From an uncultured Collinsella sp. (lineage in GTDB: Bacteria; Actinomycetota; Coriobacteriia; Coriobacteriales; Coriobacteriaceae), in NCBI GenBank assembly GCA_947002045.1, contig CAMQJB010000001.1, positions 1-64,000 on the forward strand: 64,000 nt of DNA, read 5' to 3'. Both the position numbers and the translations under genes were made by a program. Positions 32,151-40,973 of this stretch are shown piece by piece. The notes beneath the pieces are model-generated. The model had not been told where the DNA came from, did no database searches, and saw only the letters and a program-made list of their open reading frames with translations. Every line of letters begins with the position of its first letter. Positions within the stretch are counted from its first letter, which is position 1.

Positions 32151-32750
32151 ATGTTCAACATCGTGCTGTATGCGCCCGAGATTCCGGCCAATACGGGCAA
32201 TATCGGCCGTACCTGCGTGGTCACCGGCGCCCGTCTGCATCTGGTGGAGCCACTGGGCTTTTCGCTCGACGACAAGACGGTACGTCGCGCCGGCCTGGGC
32301 TACTGGCAAAACCTGGACGTGACCACCTATGCCAGCTGGGAGGATTTCCTTGCGCGCAATGGTCTCTCCCCTGCCGACGAACGCCTGCATCTGCTGACCA
32401 AAAAGGCACGCCGCACCTATGCGCAGAGTGCCTACCGCGATGGCGACTACTTGGTCTTTGGCAGCGAGAGCTCGGGCATTCCCGAGCCACTGCTTGCCGC
32501 GGCGCCCGAGCGCTGCGAGCGCATCCCCATGCTGCGCGATTGCGACTCACTCGATAACGCCGAGGCTTGGGAAGCCCACGAAGAATCGCTGGGGCATACC
32601 GAGGACAGCCACGAGGCCATCCTCCAGCAGGATATCTGCGGCAACTTCATCAATCCGGACGACTACCGCATCAGCGCCCTCAACCTATCCAACAGCGCCG
32701 CCATCGTCCTCTACGAAGCTCTGCGCCAAACAGGCTTTCCGGGAATGTAA
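32151..32750 (+). CDS. trmL: tRNA (cytidine/uridine-34 2'-O)-methyltransferase TrmL
   Basis: A 199-aa SPOUT-class methyltransferase. PEIPANTGNIGRTC, VEPLGF, GLGYW, FGSESSGIP and a late LNLSNSAAIVLYEA form the knot and SAM site of TrmL. It is about 40 residues longer than the E. coli enzyme because of an insertion (about 139-172, acidic, with the motif EDSHEA) between the second and third knot strands. ATG 32151 follows AAGGAG. It modifies the wobble position of tRNA-Leu. Function of the insertion is unknown. Confidence 0.88.
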   Translation: MFNIVLYAPEIPANTGNIGRTCVVTGARLHLVEPLGFSLDDKTVRRAGLGYWQNLDVTTYASWEDFLARNGLSPADERLHLLTKKARRTYAQSAYRDGDYLVFGSESSGIPEPLLAAAPERCERIPMLRDCDSLDNAEAWEAHEESLGHTEDSHEAILQQDICGNFINPDDYRISALNLSNSAAIVLYEALRQTGFPGM

Positions 32751-32755
32751 CAAAC

Positions 32756-32791
32756 CTGCCATTAGGGACGGGGTAGAAATGGCAGTTTTTT
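32756..32791 (+). repeat. REP-like hairpin after trmL
   Basis: CTGCCAT (32756-32762) pairs with ATGGCAG (32779-32785), followed by TTTTTT. The loop contains TAGGGACGGG. Plausible terminator of trmL and a partial member of the CCTGCC family. Confidence 0.6.
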
Positions 32792-32822
32792 AAACCCTCT
32801 AGCTCTTGACAAGCTGGTTTTG

Positions 32823-32865
32823 GCATCAATGAGGCAAAGGGGCTGTCCCTTTGCCTCATTGATGC
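32823..32865. repeat. REP-like hairpin with GCTGT loop, 19-bp perfect stem
   Basis: Arms 32823-32841 and 32847-32865 match perfectly around the five-base loop GCTGT. The inner stem AAAGGG/CCCTTT and the loop are the same as at 34051-34085, but the outer stem sequence differs. Confidence 0.75.
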
Positions 32866-32945
32866 TCTAAATAACGAACCATTGCTTTTAATCAGAATTA
32901 ACTAAAATAAAATGAAATTAAACGGCGATGTGAAAGGAGAGCTTT

Positions 32946-34046
32946 GTGAAATATCTCGAGAACCCGTTTACCCCCAGTTTTGGTGAGGTTCCTGCCCATC
33001 TCGCTGGCAGACAACAGATTATTCGGGATTTGGACCGTGCCTTCTTGAGCCAGCGCAGGCGCCCAGAATTGACCTCGATTTTCTCAGGCGCGCGTGGAAC
33101 CGGTAAAACCGCTCTCATGTCGTCGCTCGCGACAAGGGCGGAATCCCACGGCTGGATAGCCGTAAAGACGACCGCGCTCTCGGGAATGCTTGAGGAAATC
33201 GAGTTCGGGGCGAAACGTGCTGCCGGCCATCTCATCGACCCGTCTAACAACTTCGAAGTCACTGGGCTTGGAATTGCACCGCTCGGCAGCATTGAGGTCA
33301 ATCGCGTTCACGATGCCTCAACCTGGCGCTATCGCATGAGCGACATCATCGACCAGCTCAACGAGGCGGGCACCGGTCTGCTCGTCACGGTTGACGAGGT
33401 GGACCCGACACTCGACGAGATGATTCAGCTCGCAGCGACGTATCAGCACTTTGTGACCGATGGAAAACGCGTCGCACTGCTCATGGCGGGACTTCCCAAC
33501 AACGTCTCGACGTTGCTGAACCACAAGACGGTCTCGTTCCTTCGCCGCGCCCAACAATATCATCTGGGTCGCATTGCCGACTATGACGTACGCGAGGCCT
33601 TGATTCGCACGATCCAGGAAAACGATCGCCTGGCAGATGCCGAGGGAATCGATAGAGCCGTTCGCTCGATCTCTGGTTTTCCCTTCCTATTGCAACTCGT
33701 AGGCTACCGTGCCTGGGATCTCACAAGCGATTCGAAGGAAATCTCGTCGCGCGACTTTGACCTGGGAATCAAAATCGCGCGCGACGAGATGGACGACCGA
33801 ATCCTCGCGGCAACCTATCGGGAACTCACTGCAGAGGACAAGCGATTCCTCATCGCCATGCTCGATGACGAGGAAGAGTCCACCACCGCTGACCTTGTCG
33901 AGCGCCTTAAGCGTTCGCCACAGCAGGTCTCCCGCTACCGACGCCGCATGATAGATGCCGGCATCATCGGGGAACGAGGACGAGGGCTCGTCGCATTTGA
34001 ATTGCCATTCTTCCGCGACTATCTCGCGGCTCAATGCGTGAAATAG
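32946..34046 (+). CDS. AAA-type ATPase with C-terminal winged helix, paralogue A
   Basis: A 366-aa protein. Walker A is GARGTGKTAL, Walker B LLVTVDEVD, and sensor-like AGLP follows the strand. Residues about 285-366 form a winged-helix-like part (TADLVERLKRSPQQVSRYRRRM). The start is GTG 32946, close after AAAGGAGAG. The layout resembles the STAND/archaeal-ATPase-like family (PF01637/PF13191 group), which in other bacteria includes plasmid and defence ATPases. Paralogue B (36593-37711) shares the same domain order and the phrases LAGRQ/LIGRE, FLRRAQQ and RGLVAFELP/YGLVRFTVP. The function is unknown. Confidence 0.75.
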   Translation: MKYLENPFTPSFGEVPAHLAGRQQIIRDLDRAFLSQRRRPELTSIFSGARGTGKTALMSSLATRAESHGWIAVKTTALSGMLEEIEFGAKRAAGHLIDPSNNFEVTGLGIAPLGSIEVNRVHDASTWRYRMSDIIDQLNEAGTGLLVTVDEVDPTLDEMIQLAATYQHFVTDGKRVALLMAGLPNNVSTLLNHKTVSFLRRAQQYHLGRIADYDVREALIRTIQENDRLADAEGIDRAVRSISGFPFLLQLVGYRAWDLTSDSKEISSRDFDLGIKIARDEMDDRILAATYRELTAEDKRFLIAMLDDEEESTTADLVERLKRSPQQVSRYRRRMIDAGIIGERGRGLVAFELPFFRDYLAAQCVK

Positions 34047-34050
34047 ACAT

Positions 34051-34085
34051 CAATGTGACAAAGGGGCTGTCCCTTTGTCACATTG
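34051..34085. repeat. REP-like hairpin with GCTGT loop, 15-bp perfect stem
   Basis: CAATGTGACAAAGGG and its complement flank the loop GCTGT. It occupies the 40-bp gap between convergent ATPase A and uvrA2, so it likely terminates both. Confidence 0.75.
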
Positions 34086-34086
34086 G

Positions 34087-36600
34087 CTATAGATAGCGGC
34101 CGGTAATGCTCTTGGAGCAGGCTGCGATGTCGCCCGGCGTGCCGGCGCAGACGATTTGCCCGCCGGCGTCGCCACCGCCCGGGCCCATGTCGATCACGTA
34201 ATCGGCGTTACGGATAAGGTCGAGATCGTGCTCAATCACGATAACCGTGGCGCCTTTGGCAACAAGGCCGTCGAACACACTCAGCAACACCTGAACATCG
34301 AGCGGATGTAGGCCGATCGTGGGCTCGTCGAATACGAATACGGCATCGTCCTGCACGCGGCCCATCTCGCTCGCGAGCTTAAGGCGCTGAGCCTCGCCGC
34401 CCGAGAGCGCCGGTGTGGGCTCGCCGAGCGTGAGATAGCCCAAGCCCAGGTCGTGCAAGGTCTGCAAGCGCGTCTGAACCTTCTTGAGTCCCACCGTGGC
34501 GTCGAGGGCCTCGTCCACACTCATGTCCATGAGCTGCGGCAACGTAAGCAGACTCCCGTCCTTGCCCTCACGATGGATATGCGAAGCCGCGTCCGCATAA
34601 CGCGAACCGCGACATGCCGGGCAGACGATCTCGACGTCGGGCAAAAACTGCACGTCGAGCGATATCGAGCCCGTGCCGTCGCACGTAGGGCAGCGCAAGG
34701 CGCCGGTGTTGTAGCTAAAGGCGCCCGCCTTGTAGCCAGCTGCCTTAGCCTCGGGCGTACGGGCAAAGGCGCGGCGCAGCTCGTCATGGATGTCGGCATA
34801 AGTTGCCACCGTCGAGCGAACATTGGCGCCAATGGGCGTAGCGTCAATCAGGTTGGCGCGGGCAATGCCCTCGGCATCGACCCAACGCACGTGCCCCGGC
34901 AGACGCTCGCCAGCTGCCTGCGCCTTAAGCGCCGGGATGAGCGTCTCGAGCACCAACGTCGTCTTACCCGAACCCGAAACACCCGTCACCGCGACCAAGC
35001 GGCCGCGCGGGATATCGACTTCGAGCGGTTTGACGGTATGGATGGTATCGGTCGCCATGCGGATGTGGCCCTGGTCGAACATTTCGTCGTCAGCCACCTG
35101 TGAACGCAAGCGCTTGGGCTCGGCACGCAAAAACGAAGCGATGCGGCTGTCCCGCGCTTGCTCGACCTCGTCTACCGTGCCTGCAGCGATCACGTTACCG
35201 CCGCCTGCTCCGGCAACGGGGCCCATCTCGACCAGATAGTCGGCTTCCGCCAGTACGCGCGTATCGTGGTCGACAACAACCACGGTGTTGCCGTCATCCA
35301 CCAAATCGCGCATCACGCCCACCAAGCCGTCGACATTGGCGGGATGCAAGCCGATCGAAGGCTCGTCCAGCACATAAAGCACGCCCGTCGACCGGTTGCG
35401 CACCACACGGGCGAGCTGCACACGCTGGCGCTCACCCGTGGAGAGCGTGGCACCGGCGCGGTCGAGTGAAAGGTAATCGAGACCCAGGTCGACCAGACGA
35501 CGGGCCGTGCTCAAAAATGAATCGCAGATATCCGCTGCCATGGGCTGCATCTCGGCCGGCAAGGACATAGGAACCCCACGCACCCACTCAATCGCCTCGC
35601 CCAGCGTCATAGCCGCCGCCTGTGCCAGATTGATATCGCGCACCTGGGGCTGGCGCGCAGCCTCGGAAAGACGCGTGCCACCACAGTCACGGCATGGCCC
35701 CTCGCGCAAAAAGCGTGCAACGCGTTTGAGGCCCTTATCGTCCTTGACCTTGGCGAGCGCATTCTCAACGGTATAGACGGCGTTGTAATAGGTGAAATCG
35801 AGCGGCGTGGCGCCCTCCCCGTTTTTGGGAACGTAGAGAATGTGCTTCTTAACCGCCGGGCCGTGGAACACGATGTCGCGCTCTTGAGGCGTGAGCTGGT
35901 TAAACGGCACGTCGGTACGCACGCCCATCTCGCCAGCCACCTGCTTCATCAGATCCCACATGAGCGTGCCCCAGGGAAGGACCGCGCCCTCGTTGATAGT
36001 CTTTGACTCGTCGGGTACCAGGCTCGCTTCGTCCACCTCGCGCATGACACCGGTGCCGCCGCAGGTGGGGCATGCACCGCCGCTGTTAAAGGCAAGGTCC
36101 TCGGCACTCGGCGCGTAGAACTCGCGGCCGCATGTCGGACACGTGAGCGACAGGCCCGCGGCCACGTTAAGGCTCGGCTCCACGCGCGCCCCGCAGTGCG
36201 GGCACACGTGATGGGCGCAACGGCTAAAGAGCAGACGCAGGCTGTTGTTGAGCTCGGTCATGGTACCAAAGGTCGAACGCACGCCCGGCACGCTCGGACG
36301 CTGGTGCAGCGCGAGCGCCGCCGGCACGTGCAGCACCTCGTCCACCTGGGCGTGTTCGGCCTGCGTCAGGCGACGTCGAGTATAGGTGCTGAGTGCTTCC
36401 AAGTAGCGACGCGAGCCCTCGGCATAAAGAACCCCCAGCGCCAGCGAACTCTTGCCCGAACCCGACACGCCGGCAATGCCCACGAGCCTTCCCAGCGGAA
36501 TATCGATATCGATGTCCTTGAGGTTATGGACGCGCGCACCGCGCACCTCGATAGCCTGCGGGCCCATCTTCTGTTCCGTCACCTTTATCACCCTACTCAT
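34087..36600 (-). CDS. short UvrA-family ABC ATPase (UvrA2-like)
   Basis: An 837-aa twin-ABC ATPase, about 100 residues shorter than housekeeping UvrA (about 940). Walker A motifs GVSGSGKSSL and GVSGSGKTTL, signatures LSTGERQR and LSGGEAQR, and zinc-finger cysteines (CPHCG/CPTCG, CPTCDG) are present. The shorter length fits UvrA2-type proteins that lack the UvrB-binding domain and give resistance to DNA-binding drugs in antibiotic producers. Start ATG 36600 overlaps the stop of ATPase B (ATGAGTAG), implying translational coupling; an internal ATG at 36567 is the alternative. The DNA-damage or drug role is inferred. Confidence 0.85.
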   Translation of the reverse strand: MSRVIKVTEQKMGPQAIEVRGARVHNLKDIDIDIPLGRLVGIAGVSGSGKSSLALGVLYAEGSRRYLEALSTYTRRRLTQAEHAQVDEVLHVPAALALHQRPSVPGVRSTFGTMTELNNSLRLLFSRCAHHVCPHCGARVEPSLNVAAGLSLTCPTCGREFYAPSAEDLAFNSGGACPTCGGTGVMREVDEASLVPDESKTINEGAVLPWGTLMWDLMKQVAGEMGVRTDVPFNQLTPQERDIVFHGPAVKKHILYVPKNGEGATPLDFTYYNAVYTVENALAKVKDDKGLKRVARFLREGPCRDCGGTRLSEAARQPQVRDINLAQAAAMTLGEAIEWVRGVPMSLPAEMQPMAADICDSFLSTARRLVDLGLDYLSLDRAGATLSTGERQRVQLARVVRNRSTGVLYVLDEPSIGLHPANVDGLVGVMRDLVDDGNTVVVVDHDTRVLAEADYLVEMGPVAGAGGGNVIAAGTVDEVEQARDSRIASFLRAEPKRLRSQVADDEMFDQGHIRMATDTIHTVKPLEVDIPRGRLVAVTGVSGSGKTTLVLETLIPALKAQAAGERLPGHVRWVDAEGIARANLIDATPIGANVRSTVATYADIHDELRRAFARTPEAKAAGYKAGAFSYNTGALRCPTCDGTGSISLDVQFLPDVEIVCPACRGSRYADAASHIHREGKDGSLLTLPQLMDMSVDEALDATVGLKKVQTRLQTLHDLGLGYLTLGEPTPALSGGEAQRLKLASEMGRVQDDAVFVFDEPTIGLHPLDVQVLLSVFDGLVAKGATVIVIEHDLDLIRNADYVIDMGPGGGDAGGQIVCAGTPGDIAACSKSITGRYL

Positions 36601-37711
36601 GCCATAAAACTCGATCGCGAATGTACGCGCCCAGCATGGGCACGGTAAACCGGACGAGGCCGTATCCGGCAGCCTCGATGATGCGCTCGCGAATCAGGCT
36701 TGCGCGATATTTACTCGCCCAGCTCTGGGTACGCTCGCAACGCTCAATGATGTCCGCCATGCGCGTCGGCTTGCCCCCGTCAGCCGCCATGGCCTCGATA
36801 AATAGGCGCTGCGGACTGCGCAACCCGTAATACAAGGGAGCGTCAACTGCTTCATAGAACTCGGAGACGGCATCCGCATGGCCATCCTCGACATCGCACC
36901 TTTCAATGACCTGCGAGTTACGGCGGACAGCAGAGCGCCACATGTAATAGCCCACCAGCTGAACCATATAGGGATGCCCTATGCTCTTGCGTGCCGCAAG
37001 GTCCGCCGTCTCCGCGTCAACGTAAAGACCAGCGTCTTTGACCGTCTGGATATATGAATCGCGCACCTTGGGCAAAGAAATCGCCCCCAGCGTACGCTGC
37101 TGGGCGCGGCGCAAAAACGTCACGCTCGGCTCTTCGAGCAAGTCATCAACCATACTGGGCAATCCAGCGAACACCAGCGCAAGACCGCGCTGGTCGCTAT
37201 CGGGCAATCCCGTAGCATCCTGATCTCCGAGCACCTGCTGATAGAGGACGGCAAGTGCCGCCAGTTCCTCGATAGATGCAGATTGCGCCTCGTCAATCGC
37301 AAACAGTATGCCCTTGCCTGGACCGAGCTTCTTGAGGCGCTCGTTGACCAGCCCTCGTAACGTCTCGCCCTTTGCTCGCGCCGCCTCGACCGACATCCGG
37401 CCAAACGACGGCCCGAACCCCATTGACGTCACAACGGGTTTATTCGAGCGTAGCGCGTCGGCTAAGCGGTCGCATAAGCCAAGCGAAGCGGAATCGGAGA
37501 TAACCGCCCATCCGCGCTCATTGGCTAGACGTTGCAGCTCCCGCAGGAGAACCGTTTTGCCGCAGCCGCGGTTTCCCGTAATGAGCATGAGCCTACCCGG
37601 CGCTCCGGCGCCGTTGTCGAGTCCTTCCTCAAAATCTTCGATGACCGACTCGCGGCCGATGAGTATCGGAGGCCGCTTGCCAGCCGTGGGCTTAAAGGGA
37701 TTTGGATTCAT
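36593..37711 (-). CDS. AAA-type ATPase with C-terminal winged helix, paralogue B
   Basis: A 372-aa protein with Walker A GNRGCGKTVL, Walker B GILFAIDEAQ, a FAGLP sensor and a C-terminal winged-helix-like region ending FTVPMLGAYIRDRV. It is related to paralogue A (32946-34046) but diverged. ATG 37711 follows GAGGAGG. The stop overlaps the uvrA2 start by eight bases, so ATPase B and uvrA2 act in one operon. The ATPase might load or regulate UvrA2. Both ATPases are orphan types with no database-level assignment possible here. Confidence 0.75.
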   Translation of the reverse strand: MNPNPFKPTAGKRPPILIGRESVIEDFEEGLDNGAGAPGRLMLITGNRGCGKTVLLRELQRLANERGWAVISDSASLGLCDRLADALRSNKPVVTSMGFGPSFGRMSVEAARAKGETLRGLVNERLKKLGPGKGILFAIDEAQSASIEELAALAVLYQQVLGDQDATGLPDSDQRGLALVFAGLPSMVDDLLEEPSVTFLRRAQQRTLGAISLPKVRDSYIQTVKDAGLYVDAETADLAARKSIGHPYMVQLVGYYMWRSAVRRNSQVIERCDVEDGHADAVSEFYEAVDAPLYYGLRSPQRLFIEAMAADGGKPTRMADIIERCERTQSWASKYRASLIRERIIEAAGYGLVRFTVPMLGAYIRDRVLWHE

Positions 37712-37778
37712 GTCGGCCTCCTCGGATTGGCAAACCCTGGCAATAGTTATACCAACTTATACCGAGTTATACCAATAG

Positions 37779-37811
37779 CATGTGACAAAGGAGCTGTCCC
37801 TTTGTCACATG
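37779..37811. repeat. REP-like hairpin overlapping the TetM-like gene stop
   Basis: CATGTGACAAAGG pairs with CCTTTGTCACATG around AGCTGTC. Same family as 32823-32865 and 34051-34085. The element reaches over the last codons of the TetM-like gene (stop at 37805-37807). Confidence 0.7.
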
Positions 37812-39808
37812 TGGCCGAAAAACTCGGCGTCTGCTGCTCGCCAGGGGCGGAAGGTGGCGGGATCAATCTTTACGTGCGCCGTGGCGGGTACGTCGTACCA
37901 CTTGACGGTGTAGCCAGCGCCGTGAGAGCAAAAGACCGAGTCGGGCGTGTTGGACAGATCGGCCTCGGGCTCGTAGGCGGCCGCCTCGATGACGCGCTCG
38001 GCATCATGGCAAGCCGCATAGCCGGCGAACTCCAGGTACAGATGCCCACGACCACTCGTGTAGGCAGCCACCTCCAGCGCGTAATCCTGCACCTCGGATG
38101 CCGGCACGCGACCCACAAGCTTCGCTCGGTCACCCGTCATCGTCGGTGGCTCGTACTCGGCACCCATGCGTGTGGCATCCGAGAGCGCCCGACCCACGCA
38201 CTCCCCCGGCACCTCGAGCTCAAAGTGGTACCACGGCTCCAGCAACACGGCCGCGCCGGCCTCACGCGCCTGCATGAGCCCCTGGCGAATCGCGCGGTAC
38301 GTGGCCTGGCGAAAATCGCCGCCCTCGGTGTGTTTGGCATGCGCGCGGCCGCCTGTGAGCGTAATGCGCACATCGGTGATGGGCGAGCCGGTCAGCACGC
38401 CCAGGTGATCGCGCTCCATGGCGTTGGTGAGCGCCAGACGTTGCCAGTTAAGATCGAGCTCGTCGGTCGAGGTCACGGTGCCAAACTGCACGCCCGAGCC
38501 CGCCGGCAACGGCTCCAGACGTAGATGCACCTCGGCGTAGTGGCGCAGTGGCTCAAAGTGGCCCACGCCCTCGACCGGCTGCGAAATAGTCTCCTTATAG
38601 AGAATGCCGCCAGGCTCAAACGCAATCGAAAGGCCAAAACGATCGGCCAACACCCGCTGCACAACCTCGAGTTGCACAGCGCCCATCAACTGCAAATGAA
38701 TCTGCTCAAGATGAGTATTCCAGCTTACGCCGAGCATAGGATCTTCGTCCGCCAACTCAGTCAGCGCTTTGAACACCGCATGGACATCGTGTTCGCCCGG
38801 AAGCACCGTATAGGTGAGGACTGGCGCAATGACGGGCGCATCGCCCGCGGGCTCTGCGCCCAGGGCGTCCCCCGGGCGAACGTGCGCAAGGCCCGTCACG
38901 GCACAAATACCGCCAGCAGCAACTTCCTGGGCAAGCTCATACTTCTCGCCGTTATAGATGCGCACCTGGTCGATCTTTTGCTCCCATGCCTCGGCGCCGG
39001 AACGTCCGTTAATCACCTGTTTGGCATGCAGCGTTCCGCCGGTCACCTTGACCCAGGTAAGACGCTCGCCACGGTCTCCACGACTCACGCGGTAGACACG
39101 CGCGGCGAACTCCTGAGGCCATGTTCGCTCTAGCATCAAAGCGCATATGCCGTCGAGTAGCTCTTCCACACCCTGGTCCTTGAGTGCCGAGCCAGCAAAG
39201 CAGGGAAAGAGCTTGCGCTCGGCAACCATGCGCGACAGCGTCGCGACGGAAAGCTCACCCGCCTCAAGAAACTCCTCGAGCGCCGCCTCGTCCAACGCAG
39301 CAGCGTCCTCCTGAACGGCACCACCCGCCAACAGTTCGCTGGCATCCAGGCAGCCCTCGGAAAGATGTTGCCCAAGTTGTGCCAGCAAAACATCGCGACC
39401 GGGATTCTCCAAATCGATTTTGTTGATAAAGATGAACGTCGGAATGTCATAGCGCGCAAGCAGGCGCCACAGGGTTTCGGTGTGTCCCTGCACGCCATCG
39501 TTGGCGCCCACAACCAAAATCGCGTAGTCCAGCGCGCGCAACGTGCGCTCCGCCTCGGCAGAAAAATCGACATGCCCCGGTGCATCCACGAGCATGACGT
39601 GGGTATCACCGTGGTCGAGCACGGCCTGCGACGAGAAAATCGTGATGCCACGTTCGCGCTCGATCTCGTTCGTATCCAGATGCGAATCGCCATCGTCCAC
39701 GCGGCCGCGTTTGCGAATACGACCCGCGTTGAACAGCATGGCCTCGGCCAGCGTGGTCTTGCCGGCATCAACATGCGCCAAGATCCCAACGACCGCTTGC
39801 TTCGACAT
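37805..39808 (-). CDS. TetM/TetO-like ribosomal protection GTPase
   Basis: A 667-aa translational GTPase of the EF-G type. G1 is AHVDAGKTTL, G3 DAPGH and G4 NKID. The domain order matches TetM-family ribosomal protection proteins (about 640 aa). It is chromosomal in style, with local base composition. It resembles acquired tet(M)/tet(W) only in pattern, so clinical tetracycline resistance cannot be assumed. ATG 39808 follows AGAGGAGAG. Alternatives are other RPP-like GTPases, often chromosomal in Firmicutes and Actinobacteria. A single gene next to the ATPase B-uvrA2 operon. Confidence 0.78.
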   Translation of the reverse strand: MSKQAVVGILAHVDAGKTTLAEAMLFNAGRIRKRGRVDDGDSHLDTNEIERERGITIFSSQAVLDHGDTHVMLVDAPGHVDFSAEAERTLRALDYAILVVGANDGVQGHTETLWRLLARYDIPTFIFINKIDLENPGRDVLLAQLGQHLSEGCLDASELLAGGAVQEDAAALDEAALEEFLEAGELSVATLSRMVAERKLFPCFAGSALKDQGVEELLDGICALMLERTWPQEFAARVYRVSRGDRGERLTWVKVTGGTLHAKQVINGRSGAEAWEQKIDQVRIYNGEKYELAQEVAAGGICAVTGLAHVRPGDALGAEPAGDAPVIAPVLTYTVLPGEHDVHAVFKALTELADEDPMLGVSWNTHLEQIHLQLMGAVQLEVVQRVLADRFGLSIAFEPGGILYKETISQPVEGVGHFEPLRHYAEVHLRLEPLPAGSGVQFGTVTSTDELDLNWQRLALTNAMERDHLGVLTGSPITDVRITLTGGRAHAKHTEGGDFRQATYRAIRQGLMQAREAGAAVLLEPWYHFELEVPGECVGRALSDATRMGAEYEPPTMTGDRAKLVGRVPASEVQDYALEVAAYTSGRGHLYLEFAGYAACHDAERVIEAAAYEPEADLSNTPDSVFCSHGAGYTVKWYDVPATAHVKIDPATFRPWRAADAEFFGHM

Positions 39809-39995
39809 GGCTCTCCTCTTATTACAAGCCCATCGCACGCGGCAACGGGCACTCACGCTCCACACTGGATGATACAATTTACGGGCCGGCGGGCGAAGCG
39901 GGCCCTATCCCCCGACCGAGCTCATCGCCCCGCGTTGCCGCGCGGCGATTTTCGTAGGTTCGCGCCTTGCGAAAGCCGGCTTGCAAAACAGCACA

Positions 39996-40035
39996 GCGAA
40001 CGAAAATGGCCCCCCCCGAGGCCATTTTCGTTCGC
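39996..40035. repeat. 15-bp perfect inverted repeat
   Basis: GCGAACGAAAATGGC pairs with GCCATTTTCGTTCGC around a C-rich 10-base loop. It lies between the TetM-like gene start and the GNAT gene end, and may terminate GNAT on the minus strand. No T-run follows either arm. Confidence 0.5.
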
Positions 40036-40062
40036 GCGAATTATTGATACGCGCCCTCGATC

Positions 40063-40554
40063 TTATGCCTCGCGCAGCCAGTCAAACGCAACACGCGGCG
40101 TGCCGTCCGACACATACACGACGCCGGCGCGCTCAAAGCCGGCCTTTATGATGGCACCTTGCATGGGCAGGTTGTCCTGATGCGTGTCGATGCGCAGGTG
40201 ATCGGCACGCTCCTTGGCAAAGGCAAACATCGCAGCCGCGATACCGTGCACGGTGCCATCGGACGCCACACGGTGCAGCACGGCGTACGGAGTGTCGCTG
40301 CGCCATTGACCATCCTCAATTACGTCATAGCACTCGTCCGGGCCCGGCAAAAAGGCAAACGTCGCCACCACGCGGCCATCGACTTCGCACACATAGCTGC
40401 CACCGGCGGCGATATCGGCAGCCAGTTGCTCGGCAGAAGGCGTGCCCTCGGGCCACTGTGTGGCGTTGCCATGCGCGCGCATAAAGACGCGGGCCGCGTC
40501 ATAGATAGCCATGACAGCGGGAATGTCGGTATCGAGGGTTTTTCTGATCATCAC
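40063..40554 (-). CDS. GNAT-family N-acetyltransferase
   Basis: A 163-aa acetyltransferase. The fold is recognisable from the N-terminal helix-loop (IPAVMAIYDAARVFM), central VVATFAF strand and late NLPMQGAIIKAGFERAG, which is the acetyl-CoA-binding helix of GNATs. The acyl acceptor is unknown. Start GTG 40554 or ATG 40551 both fit the upstream GAGG. It is divergent from the small zinc-ribbon gene across a region with a clear dyad. Confidence 0.8.
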   Translation of the reverse strand: MMIRKTLDTDIPAVMAIYDAARVFMRAHGNATQWPEGTPSAEQLAADIAAGGSYVCEVDGRVVATFAFLPGPDECYDVIEDGQWRSDTPYAVLHRVASDGTVHGIAAAMFAFAKERADHLRIDTHQDNLPMQGAIIKAGFERAGVVYVSDGTPRVAFDWLREA

Positions 40555-40572
40555 GCGGCGACCTCACGTTTA

Positions 40573-40604
40573 TTGGTATCACTTTGATTGAGCAATGATA
40601 CCAA
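40573..40604. promoter_or_regulatory. dyad between GNAT and zinc-ribbon genes
   Basis: TTGGTATCA-N14-TGATACCAA is a perfect nine-base inverted repeat in the 68-bp divergent gap. Probable shared operator; the regulator is not nearby. Confidence 0.5.
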
Positions 40605-40622
40605 CGTTTGGAGAGGGGCGCG

Positions 40623-40925
40623 ATGCAGATGGGGAGCAAAAAGCGAGCCGCCTGGTCAAAGGCCAAAAGCGAGTTTTTGGGCGCTGCCACCGGCGGCGAT
40701 ATGAGCGACCTGTTTGCACGCGAGGACGAGCGCCGCGACGCCCTGGATGCCGAGCGCGATGAGGCCTGGCGCTACAAGTCGTGCGAACGCAAAAACCGTT
40801 ACGACACGCGCGCCGAGGCCGAGGCCGTTATGGCCGAATGCGAAAACCGCGGGCGGCGCGGTTTGGCCTGCTACAAATGCGAATACTGCGGCGGATGGCA
40901 CCTGACGTCGCACCCTTGGAAATAG
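40623..40925 (+). CDS. small charged protein with C-terminal zinc-ribbon-like cysteines
   Basis: A 100-aa protein of unknown function. It is highly charged and helical up to about residue 60. It ends in CYKCEYCGGWHLTSHPWK, where three Cys and two His could bind one zinc; an earlier Cys (CERKNRYDTRAEAE) may be the fourth ligand. ATG 40623 follows GGAGAGG. It resembles short Zn-binding proteins encoded in many actinobacterial genomes, but I cannot assign a family. Transcribed alone. Confidence 0.7.
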   Translation: MQMGSKKRAAWSKAKSEFLGAATGGDMSDLFAREDERRDALDAERDEAWRYKSCERKNRYDTRAEAEAVMAECENRGRRGLACYKCEYCGGWHLTSHPWK

Positions 40926-40973
40926 GCGCCGCTTCGACACGGCACTGACGGAGCGCCAGCTATCGCGCGCAAG

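Noticed and set aside
30800..32275. Minus-strand ORF (491 aa)
   Set aside because: Antisense to the CobW-type gene and trmL; residue content is a mirror of codon bias.
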